DNA of 64,000 nt from Actinocorallia populi (GTDB lineage: Bacteria > Actinomycetota > Actinomycetes > Streptosporangiales > Streptosporangiaceae): contig NZ_PVZV01000003.1 in the NCBI RefSeq assembly GCF_002995495.1, forward strand, positions 620,001 to 684,000, given 5' to 3'. Below the pieces are notes generated by a model that searched no databases, had not been told where the DNA came from, and saw nothing but the letters and a program-made list of their open reading frames with translations. Both the position numbers and the translations under genes were made by a program. Below are positions 44,837 to 53,679 of this stretch, piece by piece; the first letter of the stretch is position 1; the number at the start of each line of letters is the position of its first letter.

Positions 44837-45733
44837 GTGACGGCAGTGGTGCATTCGGCTTCCTGTGAGCACTGCCCCGGCAGTCACACCGGTGAGCGCC
44901 CCTGCCTGGCCAGCGCGACCGTCAAGCCGCACAGCTGGCTGCTGCTGGAGCACCCGGGCCCCTGGGCGCCCAAGATCGAGAAGATGGACCTGCCGCTGGT
45001 CGCCGAGGCGCTGCGGCACGGGGTGCGCCCCCAGCTCATCCGCCGGCCGGGCCGGCGCCCGGCCGCCTCCGCCACGCGCGTCTACGTCGGCTGGTCGGGC
45101 CACCGCCCGTGGATGGAGACGCGCCTGGTCGCCGACCCGGCGGAGCTGGCCGGGCTGGACCTCGCCGCGGTCGCCCGCGGCAGGCGCCCCGGCTTCGGAG
45201 AGCTCGTCGAGGAGCCCGTCGTCCTGGTGTGCACACACGGCAAGCGCAACGCCTGCTGCGCCCGCACGGGCGCGCCCCTGGCGCGCGGGCTCGCCGAGCG
45301 GTACGGCGGGCTGGTCTGGGAGACCACCCACGTCGGCGGCGACCGCTTCGCCGCCAACATGGTCTGCATGCCGCACGCCCTGTACTACGGGGACCTCGAC
45401 GCGGCCTCCGCGCGGGAGGCGGTCGAGGCCTACCTGCGGGGCGAGGTCGTCCTCGACCGGTTGCGCGGCCGCGCCGGGCTGCCGGAGCCCGCGCAGGCGG
45501 CCGAGCATTTCGTCCGTGAACGCACCGGGCTGATGGGCATCGACGAGGTACGCGTCACTTCCGTCACGGGAACCGGTCCTTATATGACCAGGGTCACAGC
45601 GGGTGGTGATCTCTGGTCCGGTACCGTCGAACTGGTAGAAAGCCCTAGTTTCTGCGGGGCAGAGTGTGATGTGAGCGTTCAGACATACCAAATGCGGGGG
45701 CTGACCCTTCACACCGAAGCGGCGCTCGTGTAA
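44837..45733 (+). CDS. Sucrase/ferredoxin-like protein, iron-regulated
   Basis: A 298-residue protein of the sucrase/ferredoxin-like family (PF06999), with a thioredoxin-like ferredoxin fold. Cys motifs occur in SCEHCPGSHTGERPCLAS, in VLVCTHGKRNACCARTGAPLA (CxxxxxxxCC) and in FCGAECDVSV. THVGGDRFAANMVCMPHALYYG is the family signature. Such proteins occur near siderophore or iron-uptake genes and may bind an iron-sulfur cluster. A DtxR-type box immediately upstream supports a role under iron starvation. The GTG start has GGGGGAGGAG upstream. Confidence 0.88.
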   Translation: MTAVVHSASCEHCPGSHTGERPCLASATVKPHSWLLLEHPGPWAPKIEKMDLPLVAEALRHGVRPQLIRRPGRRPAASATRVYVGWSGHRPWMETRLVADPAELAGLDLAAVARGRRPGFGELVEEPVVLVCTHGKRNACCARTGAPLARGLAERYGGLVWETTHVGGDRFAANMVCMPHALYYGDLDAASAREAVEAYLRGEVVLDRLRGRAGLPEPAQAAEHFVRERTGLMGIDEVRVTSVTGTGPYMTRVTAGGDLWSGTVELVESPSFCGAECDVSVQTYQMRGLTLHTEAALV

Positions 45734-45887
45734 CCTCTCGGAGGCCCCAGTCGGGGATGCTGCGCCGCGAGCTTACCCATCATAGGGAACACAGCGGCAA
45801 CTCCAGACGTTGTAAATTTCAGCGCCACTGAGCGCTAGCAACGTCTTTGTCCGAAATTGCTCAGAAATCAACTGAGGTGGGTGTTTC

Positions 45888-46184
45888 ATGGCTCAGGTAC
45901 GTCGGCAGGCTAACCTCCCCCGTCCCAGCTGGGGCTGGCAGGACGCCGCCGCGTGCCGGGGGGAAGACCTTGTGCTCTTCTTCGGCCCTGACGGCGAGCG
46001 TCAGCCCGAGCGGGAAATCCGCGAGCGCAAGGCGAAGCAGGTCTGCATGGGCTGCCCCGTCCGCACGGATTGTTTGGACTACGCCGTCTCCCGTCCGGAG
46101 AAGTACGGCACCTGGGGCGGGCTGAACGAGGACGAGCGCGCCTCCGAGCGTCGCCGCCGCATGCGCCGCGCCAACGCCGCCTGA
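45888..46184 (+). CDS. WhiB-family (Wbl) iron-sulfur regulator
   Basis: A 98-residue Wbl protein. The four cluster ligands are Cys23, Cys53, Cys56 and Cys62 (CxxCxxxxxC in VCMGCPVRTDC). GTWGGLNEDER near residue 74 is the conserved turn, followed by a basic tail (RRRRMRRANAA) for DNA contact. Wbl proteins hold a [4Fe-4S] cluster, bind the primary sigma factor and act in development, redox response or antibiotic resistance. I cannot assign a subgroup. Preceded by about 155 non-coding bases with its own promoter; followed by two hairpins. Confidence 0.95.
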   Translation: MAQVRRQANLPRPSWGWQDAAACRGEDLVLFFGPDGERQPEREIRERKAKQVCMGCPVRTDCLDYAVSRPEKYGTWGGLNEDERASERRRRMRRANAA

Positions 46185-46222
46185 CGATCGGCCGCCGGAC
46201 CCCGGCACTTCGAAGAACGTTC

Positions 46223-46246
46223 ACGGCCCCGGTTACCCGGGGCCGT
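46223..46246 (+). terminator. Intrinsic terminator of the whiB-like gene
   Basis: Perfect 10-bp stem ACGGCCCCGG-TTAC-CCGGGGCCGT followed by TTGCGTT. Confidence 0.85.
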
Positions 46247-46265
46247 TTGCGTTCCCGCAACAGAA

Positions 46266-46301
46266 AACACAAAAGGCCCTCGCGAGAGGGCCTTTTGTGT
46301 T
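46266..46301. terminator. Bidirectional intrinsic terminator
   Basis: A perfect 16-bp stem (AACACAAAAGGCCCTC and complement, loop GCGA) with A-run and T-run on opposite sides; ends both the whiB-like transcript and the convergent phosphotriesterase-like gene. Confidence 0.92.
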
Positions 46302-46311
46302 AAGCATTCAC

Positions 46312-47235
46312 TTACCCGGCGAGCCAGCGCAGGGCGTTCTTCCGCGTGATCGCGTCCAGGGTCGCCTCGTCCACGCCGTGCGCGCGCAGGGCCGGCACGA
46401 AGGCGTCGAAGACGGTGCCGTACCCCGGGCCGCCGTAGTGGGCGATCTGCTCCATCCGGCAGATCCCGCCGCCCAGCAGCAGCCGGTCGGCGTACCCGGC
46501 CTCGATGAGCTCCAGCACCGGCCGGACCGCCTGCTCCCCGGTGGCGGCCAGCCGCCCGAAGCAGACGTAGGCGCCCAGCTCGGCGAGCTTGCGGTGCGCC
46601 CCGGGGTCCGCGGACAGGCTCTGCTGCCCCACGGCGACCCTGGCGGGGTCCAGGCTCGCCGCCATCAGCAGCTCCAGCTGGGCGGGCCCGGAGCGCCCGT
46701 AGGTGGCCACGGGCAGCCCCGAGGCCAGGGAGGCCTGGGCGGCGGCCTTCAGCGCGGTCTCCTCCGCGGGGGTGGGCTGCTCGCCCCAGCAGCCGATCTC
46801 GCCGATGACGCCCGGCAGGACGCTGGTGCCGTCCATGCCGAAGCCGATCTCGGCGACCAGCCGCTCGGCCATCCGGCCGGCGTCCAGGCCGCGGGCGCCC
46901 GCCGGGTGGAAGGGCTCGGTGAAGAAGCCGGTGCCCGCCACGACCGCCACCCCGCTGGCGGCGCTGATGCGCGCCAGGGCGGGCGCGTCGCGCCCCATGC
47001 CCAGGCAGGTGAGCTCGACCACCAGGCCGAGGTCCCCGCGCTCGCGCAGCCCGGTCAGCTCGTCGCAGACGTGGATCTCCTCGTCGAGCCAGCGCCGCGG
47101 CTCGGACTCCGCGCCGACCGGCCAGCGCAGGTCCATCCGCAGGTGCTCGTGGGCGAGTACCCCGCCCTGGACGGCGGAGATCGGCAGCGGGCCCGTGACC
47201 GTACGGATAGGGGCGTCAGTGGCAGGGTCCGTCAT
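46312..47235 (-). CDS. Phosphotriesterase-family amidohydrolase with missing metal ligands
   Basis: A 307-residue TIM-barrel protein of the phosphotriesterase family. The first metal motif HxH is present (LAHEHLRMDL), and GVIGEIGCWG keeps the Glu used as bridge in E. coli Php. Later ligands look lost: the usual THT strand reads ATYGRSG, the GH(L/S)D strand reads VGQQSLSAD, and the SHD strand reads LLGGGI. The rest of the family pattern (GYADRLLLGGG, HYGGPGYGTVFDAFVPALRAHGVDEATLDAITRKNALRWLAG) is intact, so this is not simple decay. It may be a non-catalytic member or one with a different metal set. Confidence 0.82.
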   Translation of the reverse strand: MTDPATDAPIRTVTGPLPISAVQGGVLAHEHLRMDLRWPVGAESEPRRWLDEEIHVCDELTGLRERGDLGLVVELTCLGMGRDAPALARISAASGVAVVAGTGFFTEPFHPAGARGLDAGRMAERLVAEIGFGMDGTSVLPGVIGEIGCWGEQPTPAEETALKAAAQASLASGLPVATYGRSGPAQLELLMAASLDPARVAVGQQSLSADPGAHRKLAELGAYVCFGRLAATGEQAVRPVLELIEAGYADRLLLGGGICRMEQIAHYGGPGYGTVFDAFVPALRAHGVDEATLDAITRKNALRWLAG

Positions 47236-47312
47236 GGCACGCGAGGTTACGCGAACTTTGCCGGGATTAGTGAAACGTGTTCGGATTCTTTACCGACCCC
47301 CGCCGGGGCCCC

Positions 47313-48263
47313 TCAGTGCGCGCCGTTCTTCATCCGGGCCACCGCCCGGGCGCGCGACGTCCCGGCGGCGGGCCACCTCCGGTCCACCTCGGCGTTCAGG
47401 CACGCTCCCACCAGGACGGCGAAGGCCGTCACGTACAGCCAGGCCAGCAGGGCGATCGGGGCCGCCAGGGAGGCGCTCACCGAGACACCGGTCAGCGACT
47501 CCGACAGGTACACCCGCAGCAGGACGCTGCCGCCGATCCAGAAGACCACCGCCACGGCCGCGCCGGGCAGCTCCCGCCACCAGGCCGTGCGCACCGGGAC
47601 GCTCAGGTGGTACAGCAGGCTGAGGAAGAGGATCGACAGGGTCAGCAGGACCGGCCAGTAGAGCATCGCGACCAGCCGGGCGGTGGAGGGGAACGTCTCC
47701 CGCGCCAGCGCCGGGCCGGCGATCATCAGCGGGATCACCACCACCGCGACGACCAGCCCCACGGCGTACAGGAAGAAGGACCTCAGCCGGGTGCGGATGA
47801 AGCCCCGCACGCCGTCCAGGCCGTAGGAGATCGTGATCGTGTCGACGTAGACGTTGAGCGCCCGCGATCCGGCCCACAGGGAGATCAGGAAGCCCACCGA
47901 GATGACCCCGATCCGCTCGCCCCGCACCACGTCGTCCACCAGCGGCCGCACCACCTTGTTCACCACGGGCTCGGTGAGGAAGGTGCGCGACCTGGCGATG
48001 ATCCAGCCGCTGATCTCGCTGATCAGGTCGGGTCCGAGCAGTCCGCTCAGGTGGCCGACGCTGGAGACCAGGCCGAGGAAGAGGGGAGGCAGGGACAGCA
48101 GAGCCCAGAAGGCCGCCTCGGCGGCCAGACCGGTGATCCGGTAGTTGAACGCGGTGACGGTGGTGCCCTTCGTCAACGCCCACGACATACGGCACAGCGC
48201 GGCCGCCCTGCGGGGGGCCGGACCGGCGGGGGACTCCGCGACCTGCGGGGAAGCAGTCGTCAC
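47313..48263 (-). CDS. YihY/BrkB-family membrane protein
   Basis: A 316-residue protein of the YihY (virulence factor BrkB) family with about six membrane spans (for example AAFWALLSLPPLFLGLVSSVG, SFFLYAVGLVVAVVVIPLMIAG, VFWIGGSVLLRVYLSESL, PIALLAWLYVTAFAVLVGACLNAEVDRR, which holds the family's conserved end). I start at the GTG at 48263; a longer frame to 48386 adds an unrelated N-terminus. It lies in the same orientation as the phosphotriesterase-like gene, 77 bases upstream. Function unknown. Confidence 0.88.
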   Translation of the reverse strand: MTTASPQVAESPAGPAPRRAAALCRMSWALTKGTTVTAFNYRITGLAAEAAFWALLSLPPLFLGLVSSVGHLSGLLGPDLISEISGWIIARSRTFLTEPVVNKVVRPLVDDVVRGERIGVISVGFLISLWAGSRALNVYVDTITISYGLDGVRGFIRTRLRSFFLYAVGLVVAVVVIPLMIAGPALARETFPSTARLVAMLYWPVLLTLSILFLSLLYHLSVPVRTAWWRELPGAAVAVVFWIGGSVLLRVYLSESLTGVSVSASLAAPIALLAWLYVTAFAVLVGACLNAEVDRRWPAAGTSRARAVARMKNGAH

Positions 48264-48851
48264 GCCGACCACCGTAGGGCCTTGCCTGCCCGGATCATGC
48301 CACCTTGCCCAAATAGATAGATCACCCTCGGCGAGCCACCCGTCCGGTTCCCGACACCTTCTCCCTGTATATGAGGTTGCCCACACCCCGGATGTTCACC
48401 GCATCCCCGGTGATGGGTGACACTGAGTCATGATCTGTGCTGCGTGCCGGGAGCGGCATCACGAGGACTGCAGGGGCGGGACCTGGTGCGACTGCCAGCA
48501 CCAGCCCCCTGCCGAGCCCGTCGAGGAGGAGTCCCTCAACTGGGTGAGGCAGGGGTGATCCGGGGATGTCCACATGACGGACGTGACTGGACAAGGACCG
48601 CGACGCCGTGTCAGAGTCGAGCCATGACTGCTGCCCGTGACCCGTTGCTGGTGATGCGCCGGCACGTGGACTTCCTCCGGGTCCGCAGCGCCATCTGTCG
48701 GTAACGCCCTGACCACGCCCCCGACGTATCTTCGGGCGCGTGGCGACACCGGCGTGACCGCTCACGGGCTCAGCGACGAGCCTCTCCACCGAGCCGGGCA
48801 CCGGGTCCCACGCTGCCCTCCGCAAGCTTCACCCTCTGGAGAGGACGCGCC
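48264..48851. other. Long regulatory interval upstream of the sulfur operon
   Basis: About 590 bases between brkB-like and sulfite reductase genes. Apart from the leader peptide (48624-48704) I see no gene. An AT-richer segment (AAATAGATAGATCACC; CTGTATATGAGGTTG) near 48310-48380 is likely the brkB promoter. The remainder should hold the promoter and attenuation region of the sulfur operon. Confidence 0.55.
48624..48704 (+). CDS. Putative leader peptide of the sulfur-assimilation operon
   Basis: A 26-codon frame whose last 16 residues read MRRHVDFLRVRSAICR, ending in TAA. This RRHVDL-x-R-x-x-SAxC pattern is that of the short leader peptides found upstream of sulfur/cysteine genes in streptomycetes and relatives, with one or more Cys codons near the end. 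It ends 147 bases before sulfite reductase. An internal ATG at 48654 could be the real start. Cysteine-responsive control is inferred; the terminal Cys codon is what the sequence shows. Confidence 0.72.
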   Translation: MTAARDPLLVMRRHVDFLRVRSAICR

Positions 48852-50495
48852 GTGCCACCCCGCAAGCGAGGTGAGGGCCAGTGGGCCCTCGGCTACCGAG
48901 AGCCGCTGAACAAGAACGAAGAGACGAAGAAGAACGACGACCCGCTGAACGTGGGCCGCCGCATCGTCGAGATCTACAGCAAGACCGGCTTCGACTCGAT
49001 CGACCCCGCCGACCTGCGGGGACGGTTCCGCTGGTACGGGCTGTACACCCAGCGCAAGCCCGGGATCGACGGCGGCAAGACCGGCTCCATCCCCGAGGAG
49101 GAGCTGGACGACCGCTACTTCATGATGCGCGTGCGCATCGACGGCCGCCAGCTGAGCCTGGAGCAGCTGCGCACCCTGGCGGACATCTCCGTCAAGTACG
49201 CCCGCAACACCGCCGACATCACCGACCGGCAGAACATCCAGTACCACTGGATCGCCATCGAGGACGTCCCGGCGATCTGGGACGCGCTGGAGAAGGTCGG
49301 CCTGAGCACCATGGAGGCCTGCGGCGACTCCCCGCGTGCCTTCCTCAACTGCCCGCTGGCCGGGATCGACGCGGATGAGATCCTCGACGCCACGCCCCAG
49401 GCCGACGAGATCCGCGAGCGCTACATCGGCTCGCCCGAGTTCTCGAACCTGCCGCGCAAGTTCAAGACCGCGATCTCCGGCTGCGCCTCCCACTGCACCG
49501 TCCACGAGATCAACGACGTCTCCTTCGTCGGCGTGGTCAACGAGGCCGGCCAGGTCGGCTACGACCTGTTCGTCGGCGGCGGCCTGTCCACCAACCCGAT
49601 GTTCGCCAAGCGGCTGGGCGTCTTCGTCCGCCCCGAGCAGGCGCACGAGGTCTGGAAGGGCGTCATCTCGGTCTTCCGCGACTACGGCTACCGCCGGCTG
49701 CGGCACCGCGCCCGTATCAAGTTCCTGATCAGCGACTGGGGACCGGAGAAGTTCCGCGACGTGCTCCAGAAGGAGTACCTGGGCTACGAGCTGCCCGACG
49801 GCCCGCCGCCCGCGCCGCCCAAGGCCCAGCGCGACCACGTCGGCATCCACCCCCAGAAGGACGGCGCCTACTACGTCGGGTTCGCCCCGCGGGTGGGCCG
49901 GGTCAACGGCGAGAAGCTGAACGCGATCGCCGACCTGGCCGAGCGCTACGGCTCGGGCCGCACCGCGCTGACCACCGAGCAGAAGATGATCATTCTGGAC
50001 GTGCCGCAGGAGAACACCGAGGCCCTGGCCGCGGAGCTCGAGAAGCACGACCTGCAGGTCCGCCCGTCGGTCTTCCGCCGCCAGAGCATGGCCTGCACCG
50101 GCATCGAGTACTGCAAGCTCGCGATCGTCGAGACCAAGCAGCGCACGATGGACCTCACGGACGAGCTGGAGAAGCGCCTCCCGACGTTCGACCAGCCGCT
50201 CACCATCAACATGAACGGCTGCCCGAACTCCTGCGCCCGCGTCCAGGTCGCCGACATCGGCCTCAAGGGCCAGCTCGTCGTCGACGAGGACGGCAACCAG
50301 GTCGAGGGCTACCAGATCCACCTGGGCGGCCAGCTCGGGCAGACCTTCGGCAAGAAGGTCCGCGGCCTGAAGACCACCTCGGCCAACCTCACCGACTATG
50401 TCGAGCGGGTCGTGCGCAGGTACGACGAGCAGCGCGCCGAGGGCGAGACCTTCGCCCAGTGGGTGGGCCGCGCCGACGAGTCCGAACTCCAGTAG
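48852..50495 (+). CDS. sir: Assimilatory sulfite (nitrite/sulfite) reductase, ferredoxin-type
   Basis: A 547-residue siroheme/[4Fe-4S] reductase with two duplicated ferrodoxin-nitrite/sulfite reductase halves. Cluster and siroheme Cys are at 415, 421, 457 and 461 (ACTGIEYCK; NGCPNSCA). NTADITDRQNIQYHWI is a family signature. It reduces sulfite to sulfide with electrons from ferredoxin. The GTG start has GGAGAGGAC upstream. First gene of the operon with the zinc-ribbon, APS reductase and chelatase genes; the chelatase supplies siroheme, its cofactor. The gene context favours sulfite over nitrite. Confidence 0.95.
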   Translation: MPPRKRGEGQWALGYREPLNKNEETKKNDDPLNVGRRIVEIYSKTGFDSIDPADLRGRFRWYGLYTQRKPGIDGGKTGSIPEEELDDRYFMMRVRIDGRQLSLEQLRTLADISVKYARNTADITDRQNIQYHWIAIEDVPAIWDALEKVGLSTMEACGDSPRAFLNCPLAGIDADEILDATPQADEIRERYIGSPEFSNLPRKFKTAISGCASHCTVHEINDVSFVGVVNEAGQVGYDLFVGGGLSTNPMFAKRLGVFVRPEQAHEVWKGVISVFRDYGYRRLRHRARIKFLISDWGPEKFRDVLQKEYLGYELPDGPPPAPPKAQRDHVGIHPQKDGAYYVGFAPRVGRVNGEKLNAIADLAERYGSGRTALTTEQKMIILDVPQENTEALAAELEKHDLQVRPSVFRRQSMACTGIEYCKLAIVETKQRTMDLTDELEKRLPTFDQPLTINMNGCPNSCARVQVADIGLKGQLVVDEDGNQVEGYQIHLGGQLGQTFGKKVRGLKTTSANLTDYVERVVRRYDEQRAEGETFAQWVGRADESELQ

Positions 50496-50502
50496 GCGCG
50501 GA

Positions 50503-50646
50503 ATGAGCGAGCGCGCCGTCCCGTTCTACTGCCCGTACTGCGGAGACGAAGACCTAGTTCCCTTCGAGGGGGACGGGACCTGGTACTGCCGGGCCTGTGC
50601 CCGCAAGTTCCGTGTGACTTTCCTCGGGATTGGAGCCCCCCGTTGA
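50503..50646 (+). CDS. Small zinc-ribbon protein between sir and cysH
   Basis: A 47-residue protein with two CxxC knuckles, YCPYCGDEDLVPF and WYCRACARKF, forming a zinc ribbon or rubredoxin-like site. It starts seven bases after the sir stop and overlaps the cysH TTG start (TTGA). The same small gene is conserved between sir and cysH in many actinomycetes. Its role is not known; an accessory to the sulfur pathway is inferred from that linkage. Confidence 0.85.
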   Translation: MSERAVPFYCPYCGDEDLVPFEGDGTWYCRACARKFRVTFLGIGAPR

Positions 50647-51368
50647 CTCTGCTGGATACGGCACGATCGGAGACGGCGCGCCCCTCGCTGTCGCTGGAGG
50701 ACATCGTCGACTCGGCCGCCGACGCACTGGAGGACGCCTCCCCGCTGGAGATCATCCGGTGGGCCTCCGCCACGTTCGGCGACCGGATCTGCCTGACGTC
50801 CTCCATGTCGGACGCCGCGCTGATCCACCTGGTCTCCAAGGTGAAGCCCGGCGTCGACGTGCTGTTCGTCGACACCGGCTACCACTTCGCCGAGACCGTC
50901 GGCACCCGGGACGCCGTCGAGGCGGTGTACCCGGTGAACGTGATCAACGTCCAGCCCAGCCGCACCGTGGCCGAGCAGGACCGCGACCTCGGGCCGCGCC
51001 TGTACGGGCGCAACCCCGACCTGTGCTGCCACCTGCGCAAGGTCGAGCCGCTCGGCCGCGCGCTGGAGGGCTACATGGCCTGGTTCACCGGCGTGCGCCG
51101 TTCGGAGACCACCTCGCGCAAGGCGATGCGGGTCGTGGAGTGGGACCGCAGGCGCGAGATGGTGAAGGTCAACCCGATCCTCAACTGGTCGGACGAGGAG
51201 ATGGACAACTACGTCGCCGACAACGGCGTGCTGGTCAACCCGCTGCACTACGACGACTACCCGTCGATCGGCTGCGAGCCCTGCACCTCCCGCGTCGAGC
51301 CCGGCGCCGACCCCCGCAGCGGCCGGTGGGCCGGTCTGGGCAAGGTCGAATGCGGCATCCATCTGTAA
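50643..51368 (+). CDS. cysH: Adenylyl-sulfate (APS) reductase
   Basis: A 241-residue reductase with the PP-loop (SMSDAALIHL) and FVDTGYHFAET. Two Cys pairs, Cys128/129 (DLCCHLRK) and Cys211/214 (GCEPC), are the [4Fe-4S] ligands that distinguish APS reductases from PAPS enzymes. The C-terminal ECGIHL carries the catalytic Cys. It reduces adenylyl sulfate to sulfite. TTG start. The chelatase gene begins inside its last codons. Confidence 0.95.
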   Translation: MTLLDTARSETARPSLSLEDIVDSAADALEDASPLEIIRWASATFGDRICLTSSMSDAALIHLVSKVKPGVDVLFVDTGYHFAETVGTRDAVEAVYPVNVINVQPSRTVAEQDRDLGPRLYGRNPDLCCHLRKVEPLGRALEGYMAWFTGVRRSETTSRKAMRVVEWDRRREMVKVNPILNWSDEEMDNYVADNGVLVNPLHYDDYPSIGCEPCTSRVEPGADPRSGRWAGLGKVECGIHL

Positions 51369-52087
51369 GGCCTCCTCTCGTGGCGGTGGCGCACGGGTCG
51401 CGTGACCCGCGGGCGACCGCCACGGTGGAGTCCCTCCTGGACCTGGTGCGCGCCCGCGGCCTGGACGTGCGCACCTCCTACCTCGACCACGCGCCGCCCT
51501 CGCCCGTCCGGGCGCTGGACGGGCTGCGCGAGGCGGTGGTGATGCCGCTGCTGCTCACCGAGGCCTACCACAGCAAGATCGACCTCCCCGGGGTCCTGGC
51601 GCAGGCGTGCCGGCGCAATCCCGTCCTGGACGTCCGGGTGACCGGCACGCTCGGTCCGCACCCGCTGCTCCTGGACGCCCTGGAGCGGCGCCTGGCCGAC
51701 GTGGGCGTCCGGCCGTCCCCCGACACCGCGGTCGTCCTGGTCGCTGCGGGCTCGTCCGATCCCTCGGCGAACGCGACCATCGCCGCGACGGCCCGCGCGT
51801 GGCGCAACCACGGCTGGTACGACGCGCGTCCCGCCTACGCGTCGGCGGCCTCCCCCACCCCGGCCGAGGCCGTCCGCGCCCTGTACGCGGCGGGCGCCCC
51901 CCGCGTCGTCGTCGCGTCCTACTTCCTGGCACCCGGCTACTTCGCCGACAAGGTGCGCTCCGCCGCCGAGGAGGCCGGGGCGCGCGCCGTCTCCCCCGTG
52001 CTCGGCGCGGCGCCCGAGCTCGCCGAGATCGTCGTCGAGCGCTACGGCGCCGCGCTCGCCCGCCCGGCGGTCCGGGCCGCCGTCTGA
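51350..52087 (+). CDS. Sirohydrochlorin chelatase (CbiX/SirB family)
   Basis: A 245-residue two-domain chelatase of the CbiX type: VAVAHGSRDPRATATVE at the N-terminus, and LLLTEAYHSKIDLPGVL with the second metal-site His. It inserts Fe2+ (or Co2+) into sirohydrochlorin; the sulfite reductase next door uses the iron product siroheme. It starts at the ATG at 51350, 19 bases inside cysH, preceded by AAGG; GTG at 51380 is an alternative. Last gene of the operon. Confidence 0.88.
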   Translation: MRHPSVRPPLVAVAHGSRDPRATATVESLLDLVRARGLDVRTSYLDHAPPSPVRALDGLREAVVMPLLLTEAYHSKIDLPGVLAQACRRNPVLDVRVTGTLGPHPLLLDALERRLADVGVRPSPDTAVVLVAAGSSDPSANATIAATARAWRNHGWYDARPAYASAASPTPAEAVRALYAAGAPRVVVASYFLAPGYFADKVRSAAEEAGARAVSPVLGAAPELAEIVVERYGAALARPAVRAAV

Positions 52088-52207
52088 CGCGTCGGCGGGA
52101 CCCAGCCGGATGCTCCAGGTTTCGCGGGCGGCGTGGCTTTCGTGAACCGACACCGCCAATTCGGGAATTTACGTAGGAAAATTCCGACTTCCCCCGCCAA
52201 GGGCTGA

Positions 52208-52230
52208 ATGATCTCTATAACCTTGATCAT
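52208..52230. promoter_or_regulatory. Inverted repeat upstream of the conservon
   Basis: ATGATC-N11-GATCAT, about 80 bases before cvnA, with a -10-like TATAAC inside the spacer. It may be a promoter-operator; regulator unknown. Confidence 0.35.
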
Positions 52231-52308
52231 CGACAGAGGGTGATCTCGGGGCTCCGGGGCGCCCTCGCGCGGAGAGACCCGTCCGAGCCGTAGAGATCGT
52301 GAGCCTCC

Positions 52309-53679
52309 ATGTCTTCCGTTCCGACGCCGCCCGCAGCCGCACGCCGGACCCGGCCTCTCCTCTGGGGGGCGACGGCCGTGCTGGGGCTCGTCCTGGCGGC
52401 GCAGGCGGTCCTCGCGACGAACGGGGCGCTCCTGACACTGGCCTCGGCGGGCATGCTGGCGGTGGCGGGACTGGCCGCGACGCTCGTCCTGGCGCACCGG
52501 CAGGACACCGCGGACCGCGCCTGGGCGGCGGAGCGGGAACGGCAGTGGCAGCAGGCGTGGTCCGGGATGCGCGCCACCGCGAACGAACTGGTGCGGGAAC
52601 GGCTTCCGGCGGTGCTGGACGGCGCGGAGCTGCCGCCCGCCGCGCGCCCTCCGTCCGACCCGGTGCTGGTGGAGCTCCTCGACGAGGCCGTCACCCTGGC
52701 GACGGGCGCCGTCAAGCGGGGGGCCGACCGGGAGGAGTCGCTGCGGCTGGTGGTCGTGGCGCTGGCCCGGCGCGCGCAGGCCGCCGCGCACCGGGTGCAG
52801 GCCGCCGCGTCGCTGCTGGCCGACCGGCACTCCGCCGCGCCCGGCGTCGTCGAATCGTGCATGTCCATCGACCACGAGGCCGCGCAGCAGGGACGGCACG
52901 CGCAGAGCCTGGCGGTGCTGTGCGGCGAGTGGCCCGGCCAGCAGTGGCAGGAGCCGCTGGCGTTCGTGGACGTGGTGCGCTCGGCCGCCGCCCGCATCGT
53001 GGCGTTCCGCCGGGTGGAGGTGACGGGCGACCCCGACCTCGCCGCCGCCGCGCCGGTCGTCGAGCCCCTCATCCACCTGCTGGCCGAGGCGCTGGCCAAC
53101 GCCACCCAGTCCTCGCCGCCGAGCAGCATGGTGACGGTGGCGGTGCAGGCCGTGGAGCGCGGCGTGGTCGTGCGGATCGACGACGGCGGGGTCGGCATGG
53201 ACGCCCACCGCCTGGAAGAGGCCAGGAAGGTCGCCTCGGGCGAGCGGAAGGTCGGCCTGAGCCGGGTCGGCGAGATCCCGCAGACCGGGCTGGCGGTGAT
53301 CGGCCACTACGTGCGCAGGCACGGCCTGACGGTGGACCTCGTGCCCTCCCCGTACGGCGGGGTCAGAGTCGTCGTGCTCGTCCCCGATCCGCTGGTGCGG
53401 ACGCTGGAGCCGGCCGGAGCCCGGCAGGCGCCCCCGCCTTCCGAGCCGCCGCTCACGGGCGGGCCCGTCCAGCCCGCTCCGAAATCCGCGGCCACCACCG
53501 CCTCGGGCCTTCCGCTGCGGCGACGGCGCGAGGAGCAGCCCGCTCCGGCACCGGAACCGGCGCCGCCCGCCGCGCCGGAACAGGCGGCGCAGAGCCCCGC
53601 GGACGCGGCCCGCTGGGCCGGAGCGTTCTTCGCCGATCCCCCGGCACCCGAACCCGAAGGCCAGGATGGAGTGCACTGA
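52309..53679 (+). CDS. cvnA: Conservon sensor-like histidine kinase (CvnA)
   Basis: A 456-residue protein. Two close membrane segments (about 20-65) have almost no loop between them, so there is no large external sensor. A HAMP-less linker and degenerate dimerisation region follow, then an HATPase_c domain with N-box EALANATQSSPP and G1 IDDGGVGMD (about 300-350). The last 100 residues are Pro/Ala-rich. In S. coelicolor conservons this membrane protein works with a roadblock protein, a DUF742 protein and a small GTPase. The organisation here is identical. Confidence 0.92.
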   Translation: MSSVPTPPAAARRTRPLLWGATAVLGLVLAAQAVLATNGALLTLASAGMLAVAGLAATLVLAHRQDTADRAWAAERERQWQQAWSGMRATANELVRERLPAVLDGAELPPAARPPSDPVLVELLDEAVTLATGAVKRGADREESLRLVVVALARRAQAAAHRVQAAASLLADRHSAAPGVVESCMSIDHEAAQQGRHAQSLAVLCGEWPGQQWQEPLAFVDVVRSAAARIVAFRRVEVTGDPDLAAAAPVVEPLIHLLAEALANATQSSPPSSMVTVAVQAVERGVVVRIDDGGVGMDAHRLEEARKVASGERKVGLSRVGEIPQTGLAVIGHYVRRHGLTVDLVPSPYGGVRVVVLVPDPLVRTLEPAGARQAPPPSEPPLTGGPVQPAPKSAATTASGLPLRRRREEQPAPAPEPAPPAAPEQAAQSPADAARWAGAFFADPPAPEPEGQDGVH

